A DNA stretch of 64,000 bases, taken from CAZQVA01 sp964596685. GTDB taxonomy: Bacteria; Chlamydiota; Chlamydiia; Chlamydiales; VFKH01. The position numbers and the translations under genes are program-made. Shown here in pieces: positions 51,713 to 60,001 of the stretch; within the stretch, counting starts at the first letter, position 1; every line of letters begins with the position of its first letter. The notes under the pieces are model-generated. The model did no database searches, was not told where the DNA came from, and saw only the letters and a list, made by a program, of their open reading frames with translations. The DNA is taken from positions 1 to 64,000 of the forward strand of contig CAZQVA010000006.1 of NCBI GenBank assembly GCA_964596685.1, given 5' to 3'.

Positions 51713-52581
51713 TTATTTCGGGAATTGCAATTGCAAAAGAAATCGAGAATGAGCTAAAAAACCAACTCGCAAACTGCCTTGCCAACTGCATGCGTCCTCC
51801 TGTACTTGCCGTCATCTTAGTAGGCAATCACCCCCCTTCCCTGACTTATGTTGAAAATAAGCAAAAAGTGTGCGCGCGCCTTGGTATTGTATCCAAACGC
51901 CTGACGCTCCCAGACACCGCGACAACGAGTGAATTGAGGGATGTGATTTTAGCGTGCAATGAAGACCCCACCATCGATGGTATCCTGCTGCAACTGCCTC
52001 TTCCTGCCCACCTACACACTCCCTCTCTCATTGCTTATATCAGTCCTGATAAAGATGTCGATGGCCTTCATCCTGTAAATTTAGGCAAACTTGTCGCCTC
52101 ACAAACAGATGGCTTTGTCCCCTGCACTCCTCTTGGAGTACAGCAGATGCTACTGCGCAGCCATATTCCCACTCAAGGGGCTCATGTCGTTATCGTAGGG
52201 CGCAGTCAACTTGTTGGACGCCCACTGGCACTTTTGCTTTCTCAAAAATCAGCAGCAGGTAACGCAACAGTCACTATGGCCCATACTGGCTCTAAAGATC
52301 TTTCTGCAATATGCCGCAGCGCAGACATTTTGGTTGCAGCCGCTGGACAACCCCATCTAATCACACAAGATATGGTTAAAGAAGGGGCTGTTGTCATCGA
52401 TGTCGGCATTCATCGCCTTGCCAATGGGAAATTGACAGGAGATGTCGATTTTGAAAACGTCAAAAAGCGTTGTAGTTTAATTTCGCCCGTTCCAGGTGGC
52501 GTTGGTCCTATGACCATCGCAATGCTCATGCACAACACCCTTAAAAGCTATCTCGATAAAAACCCATCAAGCTCTTTATAA
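51709..52581 (+). CDS. folD: Bifunctional methylenetetrahydrofolate dehydrogenase / cyclohydrolase
   Basis: 290 residues: catalytic YVENKQKVCARLG (Lys), DGILLQLPLPAHL, KDVDGLHPVNLGKL, Rossmann GRSQLVGRPLALLL and the C-terminal PVPGGVGPMTIAMLMHNTL. Supplies 10-formyl-THF for purines and fMet-tRNA formylation. It overlaps ruvX by 4 bases; an inverted repeat begins in its last codons. Confidence 0.96.
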   Translation: MIISGIAIAKEIENELKNQLANCLANCMRPPVLAVILVGNHPPSLTYVENKQKVCARLGIVSKRLTLPDTATTSELRDVILACNEDPTIDGILLQLPLPAHLHTPSLIAYISPDKDVDGLHPVNLGKLVASQTDGFVPCTPLGVQQMLLRSHIPTQGAHVVIVGRSQLVGRPLALLLSQKSAAGNATVTMAHTGSKDLSAICRSADILVAAAGQPHLITQDMVKEGAVVIDVGIHRLANGKLTGDVDFENVKKRCSLISPVPGGVGPMTIAMLMHNTLKSYLDKNPSSSL

Positions 52582-52604
52582 GATACATAACAAAGAGCTT
52601 GATG
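52565..52604. terminator. Inverted repeat at the end of folD, possible bidirectional terminator
   Basis: CATCAAGCTCTTT and AAAGAGCTTGATG form a 13-bp perfect stem with a 14-base loop, spanning the folD stop and reaching to 10 bases before the stop of the converging protease gene. There is no U-run right after it, so termination is likely but not certain. Confidence 0.5.
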
Positions 52605-52613
52605 ACTTAATAG

Positions 52614-53666
52614 TTAATAATTAGGGAAATGGGGCAAGGAAGGCTTGCCAGTTGGTTCAGCAACAGGTTCCGTTACTTTTTTATGAGTAATTGGATTGAA
52701 GAAATCCATCTTAGGAAGTTGCTGGGGCTTGCCAGGCACCACCTTAACAGGGTTACCTCGCTTAGCTGGGCGCAATCCTAAAGCAACTAGTTGATCAAAC
52801 ACCTTTTTATCTGCTTTAGCCACCCAATACATACAGTTAATCGGTCCCACAAGCCCAATTTGCGTTTGTAAGCCGAGCGCTGTTGCAATACCAATCACTT
52901 TATTTTGATCACCAAATACAGGCCCTCCGCTGTTACCTTCATGAATGGCAGCGTCAGTTTTAATCATCCCATATTCTTCGTCAAAGACATAGTCCCAACC
53001 ACTGTTAGTGCCTTTGCTTAAGGTAATTGTATCGCGCAGATCTAATTTTAAATCACTTGCATCGTACTGCTCTGGAAAACCTAAAACGACTAATTCTTCT
53101 CCCAGAACCAAGTCGTTGGAATCCCCTAAAGGAAGTGCCTCGAATTTCTTCTTCACAGCTCCACCTTTCATATCAGAGACGACACGTACAATGGCCCCAT
53201 CAAAATTTTCACCGAAACCAACCACTTCAGCTAAATAAAGAGAATACTTATCTTCCTCTAATTCATTGAATACCTGAATAACAGGTGTGGCATGACCAGC
53301 ATAATAGATCTTTTCTATATGAGAGTCTTTTTCGATACCCGGTTGATAAGTAAGGATATCTAGGCGATGTTTCGTGCCGCTGTCATCACTCCAGTCAGCG
53401 ATGATATACCCATAAACACACCACTCGACCACGTGACGATTTGTAAAGACAACACCATCTTCCGTGACAAAAAAACCCGAACCACGCGCCAATTGGCCTT
53501 GTTCATCTTTTAGATTAAAATCATCTACAAGTTCATCGTCGTAAAGGATCACTTTTACCACGCCATCATAATAGTGCTTGCCAATCCAACGCGGATCTAC
53601 TTGAGCCTCTACTAAAGCGGTGCAGCCTACTACAGCAACCAAAAAAACTAATATCTTCTTTAACAT
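52614..53666 (-). CDS. Secreted trypsin-like serine protease, paralogue 2
   Basis: 350 residues from ATG 53666 (AAGGAG four bases upstream); an upstream ATG at 53714 is less likely. Signal peptide MLKKILVFLVAVVGCTALVE with VVGC, a possible lipobox. The S1/HtrA-type triad is complete: GSGFFVTEDGVVFTNRHVVE (His), FDGAIVRV (Asp) and IHEGNSGGPVFG (Ser). No PDZ domain is seen; the C-terminus is Pro/Lys-rich. Its substrate is unknown. It follows the paralogue gene after 19 bases. Confidence 0.88.
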   Translation of the reverse strand: MLKKILVFLVAVVGCTALVEAQVDPRWIGKHYYDGVVKVILYDDELVDDFNLKDEQGQLARGSGFFVTEDGVVFTNRHVVEWCVYGYIIADWSDDSGTKHRLDILTYQPGIEKDSHIEKIYYAGHATPVIQVFNELEEDKYSLYLAEVVGFGENFDGAIVRVVSDMKGGAVKKKFEALPLGDSNDLVLGEELVVLGFPEQYDASDLKLDLRDTITLSKGTNSGWDYVFDEEYGMIKTDAAIHEGNSGGPVFGDQNKVIGIATALGLQTQIGLVGPINCMYWVAKADKKVFDQLVALGLRPAKRGNPVKVVPGKPQQLPKMDFFNPITHKKVTEPVAEPTGKPSLPHFPNY

Positions 53667-53685
53667 GCCGCTCCTTATTTTTAAT

Positions 53686-54726
53686 CTATGATTTTTTAAA
53701 TTTACGCGTCTCATCAGCAGTATAGGGGTGCTTCCCTTGGATTTTCACACTAGAAGGCGCGTTGTAAGTTTTTAGCTTAGGCAAAGGTTTAGGGTCCCCC
53801 AAAACAACTTTTACCGCTGCAGCCTTTCTATCTTGAGAAAGCCCTGCGCGATACAATTTACGCTTAATCTCTGGATGATTTTCTACCATACGCGTTAACT
53901 GATTAATTTGCTCTACAAGACCAATATGCGTCTTAGCACTCATTCCTGTAGCGATACCAATAACTTTTTCAGTATCATCAAATACCGGACCACCACTATT
54001 GCCTTCGCTGATTAGGGCATCGGTTTTAATAAAACCATCGGGATCAAAGACATAATCCCAGCCACTATGTTTACCAAAGGTCATCGTAATCGTGTCGCGT
54101 AAATCTTCATCGAATGCAGCATCTTGATATTGCGAAGGAAAACCGAGCAAGATGATGTCATCCCCCATATGGGCCGTTGTGGAATCTCCGAGAGGTAAAG
54201 CAATAAAATGGTCCAAAGAAGCATTCTTTTCAAGAGATCCTGTGATCTGTAAAATAGCGCAGTCGTAATCCTCACCCATCAACAGAACTTTTGCAGTATA
54301 AAGCTTCCAAGCGCGATCTTCATGGCCTGTAAAAACCTGGACTACCACTTGTGCATGACCAAGTGCATATACTTTTTTAATTTTAGCGCTTTTTTCTAAA
54401 CCCGGTTCGTATGTCAAACAATCCAGCGTGTGTAATTTTCCTGTTGATGGCTCAGTCCAGTCGGCAATCAAATACCCATTGACACACCATTCAACAACAT
54501 GACGGTTGGTAAGGATAAGTCCATCTTCTGTAACAAAAAAGCCCGTACCGCGGCAGAGATAGCCAATTTTATCTTTGAGATCAAGCGATTTGGTTAAAGC
54601 AGGGTCACAAATGAGAATTTTGACCACACCCTTGTAATACTTATTTGCAATATTACGAGCTTCTGGGTCCGCAAATAGTTGTAAAGTCGATACGACTATC
54701 AGGAAGCAAAGAAAAAAACGTCGCAT
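53686..54726 (-). CDS. Secreted trypsin-like serine protease, paralogue 1
   Basis: 346 residues from ATG 54726; a GTG at 54744 is the alternative. Signal peptide MRRFFLCFLIVVSTLQLFA. Triad: GTGFFVTEDGLILTNRHVVE (His), EDYDCAILQI (Asp) and ISEGNSGGPVFD (Ser). It is similar throughout to the downstream protein (shared NRHVVEWC.GYLIADW, LRDTIT, SGWDYVFD), a clear tandem duplication. No PDZ domain, so unlike DegP. Expected location is periplasm or outside the cell. Confidence 0.88.
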   Translation of the reverse strand: MRRFFLCFLIVVSTLQLFADPEARNIANKYYKGVVKILICDPALTKSLDLKDKIGYLCRGTGFFVTEDGLILTNRHVVEWCVNGYLIADWTEPSTGKLHTLDCLTYEPGLEKSAKIKKVYALGHAQVVVQVFTGHEDRAWKLYTAKVLLMGEDYDCAILQITGSLEKNASLDHFIALPLGDSTTAHMGDDIILLGFPSQYQDAAFDEDLRDTITMTFGKHSGWDYVFDPDGFIKTDALISEGNSGGPVFDDTEKVIGIATGMSAKTHIGLVEQINQLTRMVENHPEIKRKLYRAGLSQDRKAAAVKVVLGDPKPLPKLKTYNAPSSVKIQGKHPYTADETRKFKKS

Positions 54727-54836
54727 CTCTAAAAAAACTCCCACTTCGGTGAGTCTTAGTTTTACGACATGAGGGAATTTATGAACCAGAATTTTTATAA
54801 AAATTTTTCTAAGAATTGAGCCGTTTGCAATAGGCT

Positions 54837-55292
54837 CTATGAATCGCCTTTCATCGCACGCGCCATTTCACGCTTTTCATCACGCTCTTTAATGGCTTCG
54901 CGCTTATCGTGCATTTTTTTACCCTTTGCTAAAGCAATGCAAAGTTTTGCACGTCCATTTTGAAGAAAGATAGAGAGAGGGATGGCAGTCATCCCTTTTT
55001 CAGAAAGCTGAACATGTAATTTATCTATCTCCTTGCGATGGAGAAGAAGTTTACGGTCGCGGCGCTCCTGATGGTTATTAATGTTTCCATGAGAATACGG
55101 AACAATCGATGCGCCAATCAACCAGGCTTCATTAGCAATAACCCGTACATACGCATCTTGCAAATTGCCGCCATGTGCGCGCAGCGATTTAATCTCTGTG
55201 CCTTTTAAACAAATTCCCGCTTCAAGGCGATCAAAAAGCGTATAGTCAAAAGAGGCTCTACGATTATTTACTAGTTCTCTATCTTTACTCAT
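54837..55292 (-). CDS. smpB: SsrA-binding protein SmpB
   Basis: 151 residues: NNRRASFDYTLFDRLEAGIC, LKGTEIKSLRAHGGNLQDAY, LHRKEIDKLHVQLSEKGMT and the basic C-tail KKMHDKREAIKERDEKREMA. Partner of tmRNA in rescuing stalled ribosomes; the tmRNA gene is not in this window. Its ATG overlaps the trhO stop by 4 bases. A GAGCC...GGCTC hairpin sits at its stop codon (54818-54837). Confidence 0.96.
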   Translation of the reverse strand: MSKDRELVNNRRASFDYTLFDRLEAGICLKGTEIKSLRAHGGNLQDAYVRVIANEAWLIGASIVPYSHGNINNHQERRDRKLLLHRKEIDKLHVQLSEKGMTAIPLSIFLQNGRAKLCIALAKGKKMHDKREAIKERDEKREMARAMKGDS

Positions 55293-56224
55293 GATTGCAA
55301 GGTGTGAAGACGTCTAAAAGGTTTGTGTTTTCCATTCGCATGATAGGGGCGTACGCGTGGAGCATGCTCACACTCTTCTTGACAGCAGCCGTGCAACTTA
55401 TGTAGGCAATCCGAACAGCTGATAAAAAGCGCGTTACAATCCATGTTGGCGCAGTTATAATATGTATCTTCAGGGCAGTGACAGCAATGACACTGAGCAA
55501 TTACCTCTGCAGGTTCACTATCGCTGATTGGAATAGCTAAGCGATCATCAAAAACAAAGAGCTTGCCTTTCCAGTGTGCACTCCCCTCTTGCAGTCCATA
55601 TTTAATCACTCCGCCATCTAATTGAAAAATATTAGAAAAACCCTCTTTCATCATGATCGCAGAATAAAGTTCACAACGAATTCCACCCGTGCAGTACATC
55701 ATGACTTCTGTTGTTGAAGGATCTTTTGTTTCCTTCAACTCTTTTAAATAGCCTTCAAACTCACGGAAAGTATTGCAAGGAGGAAGAATGGCTCCTTCAA
55801 AATGGCCGATCTGGCTTTCATAGTCATTGCGCACGTCGATCATTAAATAATCTTTGCCGCTTTCAATCATCTGACGCCACTCTTTAGGAGAGACATGTTC
55901 TCCGCGCACACTGAAATCAACAGGGCAATCGATAGCTACCAATTTTTTTCTATATTTAACAGTCATCCGTGGAAATACGTTCTCTTCACCATGGTGGATC
56001 TTGAAATCGATAGAAGAAAAGCGTGGATCAGCTTTTAACCACTCCATATACCGTTCAACTTCGTGGGCCAGACCACTCATCTGGCAGTTGATCCCTTCTT
56101 CTGAGATATAGATGCGCCCTGTCACATCTCGATCTTTAAAGAAAGACTGTTGACGTTTAACCTCAAGCTGTGGCTCTTCGATTTTACCGATGTAATAGTA
56201 AGCGAGGATATAGTAGGATTTCAT
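55289..56224 (-). CDS. trhO: tRNA uridine-34 5-hydroxylase, rhodanese-domain protein
   Basis: 311 residues of the UPF0176/TrhO family: YILAYYYIGKIEEP, GRIYISEEGINCQMSG, the Rhodanese loop MMYCTGGIRCELY with the active Cys, and a Cys-rich C-terminal segment (CHCCHCPEDTYYNCANMDCN onward) that probably binds zinc. TrhO inserts a hydroxyl at wobble uridine of tRNAs. It overlaps smpB by 4 bases and is divergent from rpsD. Confidence 0.92.
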   Translation of the reverse strand: MKSYYILAYYYIGKIEEPQLEVKRQQSFFKDRDVTGRIYISEEGINCQMSGLAHEVERYMEWLKADPRFSSIDFKIHHGEENVFPRMTVKYRKKLVAIDCPVDFSVRGEHVSPKEWRQMIESGKDYLMIDVRNDYESQIGHFEGAILPPCNTFREFEGYLKELKETKDPSTTEVMMYCTGGIRCELYSAIMMKEGFSNIFQLDGGVIKYGLQEGSAHWKGKLFVFDDRLAIPISDSEPAEVIAQCHCCHCPEDTYYNCANMDCNALFISCSDCLHKLHGCCQEECEHAPRVRPYHANGKHKPFRRLHTLQS

Positions 56225-56257
56225 CAGTTAAGACCCCAAATTTAAATTTCTTACAGC

Positions 56258-56418
56258 TGAGTCTTTTGCAAAACTATCCATAATATGGACTGGCTGCCTA
56301 GCTGTAATCTTCAGAGAAAACCTCCTTACGCATGGCTATGACCATTCGTGCGTCGCTTTTTTCTGAATCCTGCCGCCCTCGCTCAGGTCCTATTATGGAT
56401 AGTTTTGCAAAAGACTCA
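56258..56418. repeat. 161-bp MITE-like element with perfect 28-bp inverted ends
   Basis: Both ends begin TGAGTCTTTTGCAAAACTAT and continue to CCATAATA, an exact 28-bp inverted repeat. The middle about 105 bases have no reading frame of note. It fills most of the gap between the divergent genes trhO and rpsD; the rest (56419-56572) is the rpsD leader. No target duplication is clear. Confidence 0.8.
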
Positions 56419-56525
56419 TCTATTTTACTGTTTTTTTACTCCACACACAAGCCAAAAAGCTAAACGAAGAAAAAGAATTATCTTGCAGAAAATCTATCAT
56501 GAGCTTTAAGATATTGCTTTCGCTT

Positions 56526-56552
56526 GAGCCTTTATGTTCTTTCAAAAGGCTC
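56526..56552 (+). promoter_or_regulatory. Leader hairpin before rpsD
   Basis: GAGCCTTT and AAAGGCTC form an 8-bp stem 10 bases before the GAGGA SD of rpsD. S4 autoregulates by leader binding in studied bacteria; a similar role here is a guess. Upstream, TTGCAG and TAAGAT (18-base spacing) could be the promoter. Confidence 0.35.
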
Positions 56553-56572
56553 TCATAATATGAGGAATTCGA

Positions 56573-57190
56573 ATGGCTCGTTATACAGGCCCAAAAAACC
56601 GCATCGCGCGCCGATTTGGCGCAAACATTTTCGGACGCGCTCGCAACCCGCTCGTCCATAAGCAGAATCCCCCAGGTCAGCATGGCGCTCGCCATAAGAA
56701 AAAGTCTGACTATGGCGTTCAATTAGAAGAGAAACAAAAACTGCGCGCGCTCTTCGGTATGCTGAGCCAAAAACAGCTGGTTCGTTACTACAAGCAAGCC
56801 GCTCGCAAGCATGCTGATACAGCGACTATGCTCTTGCAATCACTTGAATGTCGTCTGGATTCCGTAGTATACCGCCTGAAGTTTGCTCCTACCATTTTCT
56901 CGGCACATCAGTTGGTTTCCCACGGTCACATCCTAGTCAATGGACAGAAGGTCGACCGCCGTTCTTTCCAAGTGAAGCCAGGTATGGTGATCTCACTACA
57001 TGAAAAGACACGTAACCTCGATGTTGTACGCAAAGGACAGGATCAATCTCGTGCACTGCCCGATTACCTCACTCTTTCTGAAGATAAGTGCTCTGGCGAA
57101 TTGACATCCCTACCCTCCATCGACCAGGTACCACTTGCATTGCCTGTTAACTTGGCGATGATTTGCGAGTTCTTGGCTCACACGAACTAA
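56573..57190 (+). CDS. rpsD: 30S ribosomal protein S4
   Basis: 205 residues: ARYTGPKNRIARRFGANIFG, PPGQHGARHKKKSDYGVQLE, LRALFGMLSQKQLVRYYKQA and the S4 RNA-binding domain (about 95-160) with RLDSVVYRLKFAPTIFSAHQ and LVNGQKVDRRSFQVKPGM. Assembly-initiator protein of the small subunit. ATG 56573 has GAGGA six bases upstream. It is followed by nfo after 15 bases, the order seen in Chlamydia. Confidence 0.98.
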   Translation: MARYTGPKNRIARRFGANIFGRARNPLVHKQNPPGQHGARHKKKSDYGVQLEEKQKLRALFGMLSQKQLVRYYKQAARKHADTATMLLQSLECRLDSVVYRLKFAPTIFSAHQLVSHGHILVNGQKVDRRSFQVKPGMVISLHEKTRNLDVVRKGQDQSRALPDYLTLSEDKCSGELTSLPSIDQVPLALPVNLAMICEFLAHTN

Positions 57191-57205
57191 ACCAGGATTT
57201 CTTTC

Positions 57206-58045
57206 ATGCTGATAGGCGCTCACACCTCGACTGCGGGAGGGCTTTATAAAGCCCTTCTTGAGGGAGCGTCTATCGGTGCAACTACCATACAAATCTTTAC
57301 GGCCAATCAGCGCCGTTGGCATACTCATCCACTTTCTGACGAAACTCTTTCTCTTTGGAACAAACATCTTGACGCAACGGGCATTAGTTCCGTTATGAGT
57401 CATGCAAGTTATCTACTCAATTTAGCATCCGTTAATCCTGAGCTTTGGGAAAAGAGTTGTAAAGGAATGCGTGAAGAAATTTTACGCTGTCAAAAACTTC
57501 ACGTCAAATACTTAAATTTTCACCCAGGCTCCAGCGTCAACTCAACGCGCGGTGAAGGGTTAGAAAGGATTGTAAAAGCTCTTTCTTCCATGAAGGATCT
57601 CTTTGATACTCCCTCGCCTTACCTCTTATTTGAGATGACAGCGGGTCAGGGACACTGCCTTGGTTCAACCCTTGAGGAGATCGCCTACCTTGTTCACGCA
57701 TTAAAAAACGACCTTCCCGTTGGCGTATGCGTCGATACATGTCATATTTTTGCCGCAGGATATGATATCCGCACAAAATCCCAAGTCAAAGAATTTTTGA
57801 ATAGGTTTGACGAACTCATCGGCATAAAATATTTGAAGGCCTTGCACCTTAATGACTCTCTTGGCAAACTAGCTTCGCACAAGGATCGTCATTTACCACT
57901 AGGAAAAGGCGAAATCGGTCTTGAATGCTTCGAAGCACTCATGCAAGAGCCCCGTTTGAAAAAACTTCCTAAGTACCTCGAAACACCAGATGGCCCTCCT
58001 TTGTGGAGAGAAGAGATTGCTCTTTTAAAAACTTTTGTACACTAG
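57206..58045 (+). CDS. nfo: Endonuclease IV
   Basis: 279 residues: LIGAHTSTAGGLYKALLEGA, QIFTANQRRW, NLASVNPELW, LNFHPGSSVNSTRGEGLERI, LLFEMTAGQGHCLGSTLEEI, VGVCVDTCHIFAAGYDI and LHLNDSLGKLASHKDRHLPL with the metal-binding His/Asp/Glu residues; ETPDGPPLWREEIALLK at the end. Cuts AP sites in base-excision repair. Follows rpsD in the same direction. Confidence 0.97.
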   Translation: MLIGAHTSTAGGLYKALLEGASIGATTIQIFTANQRRWHTHPLSDETLSLWNKHLDATGISSVMSHASYLLNLASVNPELWEKSCKGMREEILRCQKLHVKYLNFHPGSSVNSTRGEGLERIVKALSSMKDLFDTPSPYLLFEMTAGQGHCLGSTLEEIAYLVHALKNDLPVGVCVDTCHIFAAGYDIRTKSQVKEFLNRFDELIGIKYLKALHLNDSLGKLASHKDRHLPLGKGEIGLECFEALMQEPRLKKLPKYLETPDGPPLWREEIALLKTFVH

Positions 58046-58064
58046 CCTTCAACAAGAACAGATC

Positions 58065-59447
58065 ATGCGTATTAAAATTGCTACCCTACTGAAAAGTGAA
58101 CCCGATGAATGGATTGGCAAAAAGGTCAATATTAAGGGCTGGGTCCGCACTGTGCGTGACCAAAAGCATTTTGCCTTCTTAGAAATTAATGATGGCTCTT
58201 CATTAGCTAATCTACAAGTTTTAATCGAAGATCGCGATCAGTTGCAGGGTATTGATACAGGCGCAAGCGTCAGCATTTTTGGCACCATCATTCCGAGCCC
58301 TGGAAAAAATCAAAATATCGAATTAAAGGCGCACGAAGTCACTATTTTAGGGGCCTGTGATCCAGCAAGTTACCCCCTACAAAAAAAACGTCACTCCTTT
58401 GAATTTTTGCGCGAGATCGCCCACCTACGTCCGCGCACAAATACACAAGGAGCTGTTGCTCGCGTACGCAACGCCCTAGCCTATGCAACGCACCGCTTTT
58501 TTCAAGACCGCAACTTTCTCTATGTTCACACGCCAATTATCACAGCCTCTGACTGTGAAGGTGCAGGTGAACTCTTTAAAGTCACCGTGCTCGACGAAGT
58601 GCGCTCAAAACGTTTAGAAGATGGCACATTTGATTACCGAGAAGATTTCTTCGGAAAACCTGCCTATCTCACCGTTTCAGGCCAACTCAACGGAGAAATC
58701 TACGCAACAGCACTGAGCGATATCTATACCTTTGGTCCTACCTTCCGCGCTGAGAACTCCAATACGAGTCGCCACCTAGCTGAGTTTTGGATGATTGAAC
58801 CCGAAATGGCCTTTGCAGATCTTAACGACAACATGGAATGTGCCGAAAGCTATGTGCGCTATTGCATTCAATACGCCCTTGATAACTGCTATGACGATCT
58901 AGCGTTTTTTGATCAATTCATTGAAAAGGGTCTTTTACAAAAATTGCAAATGGTCGCCTCGTCCGAATTTGCACGCGTGACCTACACGGATGCAATTGAG
59001 GCCCTCAAAAAAGCGCCGAAAAAATTTGTCTTCCCTGTCGAATGGGGCATTGATTTACAGTCCGAACATGAGCGTTACCTTTGCGAAGAACTTTTCAAAC
59101 GACCTGTCATTGTGACTGATTATCCAAGAAAAATTAAATCTTTTTATATGCGTGATAATGACGATGGAAAGACTGTAGCCGCCATGGATGTTCTCGTTCC
59201 TGGCATTGGCGAGTTAATTGGCGGTTCTCAACGTGAAGAGCGTTTTGATATACTTGAGAATAAGATTCGCGAATGGGGGCTTCCAGTAGAAAACTATTGG
59301 TGGTATCTGGAATTGCGCAAATATGGCACAGTACCTCACAGCGGATTTGGACTTGGTTTTGAACGTTTAATGCTCTTTACAACAGGTATGGAAAATATTC
59401 GCGATGTCATCCCCTTCCCACGTTTCCCCGGTCATGCTAGCTTCTGA
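58065..59447 (+). CDS. asnS: Asparaginyl-tRNA synthetase
   Basis: 460 residues from ATG 58065 (an earlier in-frame start at 58035 would overlap nfo). The OB-fold anticodon domain (1-100) contains KVNIKGWVRTVRDQKHFAFL. Class IIb motifs: ASDCEGAGELFKVT, YLTVSGQLNGEIYATALSDI, FGPTFRAENSNTSRHLAEFW (motif 2) and GFGLGFERLMLFTTGMENIR (motif 3). Charges tRNA-Asn. Its end overlaps the proposed idi start by 14 bases. Confidence 0.95.
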   Translation: MRIKIATLLKSEPDEWIGKKVNIKGWVRTVRDQKHFAFLEINDGSSLANLQVLIEDRDQLQGIDTGASVSIFGTIIPSPGKNQNIELKAHEVTILGACDPASYPLQKKRHSFEFLREIAHLRPRTNTQGAVARVRNALAYATHRFFQDRNFLYVHTPIITASDCEGAGELFKVTVLDEVRSKRLEDGTFDYREDFFGKPAYLTVSGQLNGEIYATALSDIYTFGPTFRAENSNTSRHLAEFWMIEPEMAFADLNDNMECAESYVRYCIQYALDNCYDDLAFFDQFIEKGLLQKLQMVASSEFARVTYTDAIEALKKAPKKFVFPVEWGIDLQSEHERYLCEELFKRPVIVTDYPRKIKSFYMRDNDDGKTVAAMDVLVPGIGELIGGSQREERFDILENKIREWGLPVENYWWYLELRKYGTVPHSGFGLGFERLMLFTTGMENIRDVIPFPRFPGHASF

Positions 59448-59997
59448 TGAGCTCATCTTGGTAGATGAACATGATCAACCCATTGGTACAATGGAAAAGA
59501 TGCAGGCACACCGTGAAGGTCGCCTGCATCGCGCCTTTAGCATCTTCCTCTTTACAGAGGATAAGACGAGGATGCTTTTACAACGCCGCGCACTAAAAAA
59601 ATATCATAGCGGCGGACTTCTTTCTAATACCTGCTGTAGTCACCCGCGACCTCACGAAACCACTCTTCAGGCCGCCCACCGACGTCTTAAAGAGGAGTTA
59701 GGAATATCTAGTGTACTCCACGAGGTCTTTTCTTTCATTTATCGCGTCGCCTTGGACAATGAACTTATCGAACATGAATTTGATCATGTTTTTGTAGGAA
59801 CGACAGATGGGCATGTTGAATGTAATCCAGAAGAAGTCTCAGAATGCTGCCTGATGACACAAAAAGAGATTGAGAGCGCCCTTATAGAGCGCCCAGAAGA
59901 ATTTACTGAATGGTTTAAAATTGCTTATCGCCAGCTTACTCAGTATTTTGACACTATACCCATTTCACCTGAAGAATTGGGTATAAACACTCCTTAA
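59434..59997 (+). CDS. idi: Isopentenyl-diphosphate delta-isomerase, type I
   Basis: 187 residues from ATG 59434 (59404 also possible; both overlap asnS). IDI-1 Nudix fold: ELILVDEHDQPIGTMEKM, HRAFSIFLFTEDKTRMLLQR, the active-site Cys in LLSNTCCSHPRPHET, and EELGISSVLHEVFSFIYRVA with EHEFDHVFVG. It interconverts IPP and DMAPP for isoprenoids, including the carrier lipid handled by uppP. The last codons (TIPISPEELGINTP) lie over a palindromic repeat. Confidence 0.94.
   Translation: MLASDELILVDEHDQPIGTMEKMQAHREGRLHRAFSIFLFTEDKTRMLLQRRALKKYHSGGLLSNTCCSHPRPHETTLQAAHRRLKEELGISSVLHEVFSFIYRVALDNELIEHEFDHVFVGTTDGHVECNPEEVSECCLMTQKEIESALIERPEEFTEWFKIAYRQLTQYFDTIPISPEELGINTP
59955..59985. repeat. 31-bp palindromic repeat, copy 2
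   Basis: TATACCCA and TGGGTATA flank TTTCACCTGAAGAAT; the copy at 7818-7847 differs at only a few positions. Here it overlaps the coding 3' end of idi, so it either supplied the last codons or serves as a terminator. Confidence 0.55.
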
Positions 59998-60001
59998 ATT
60001 C

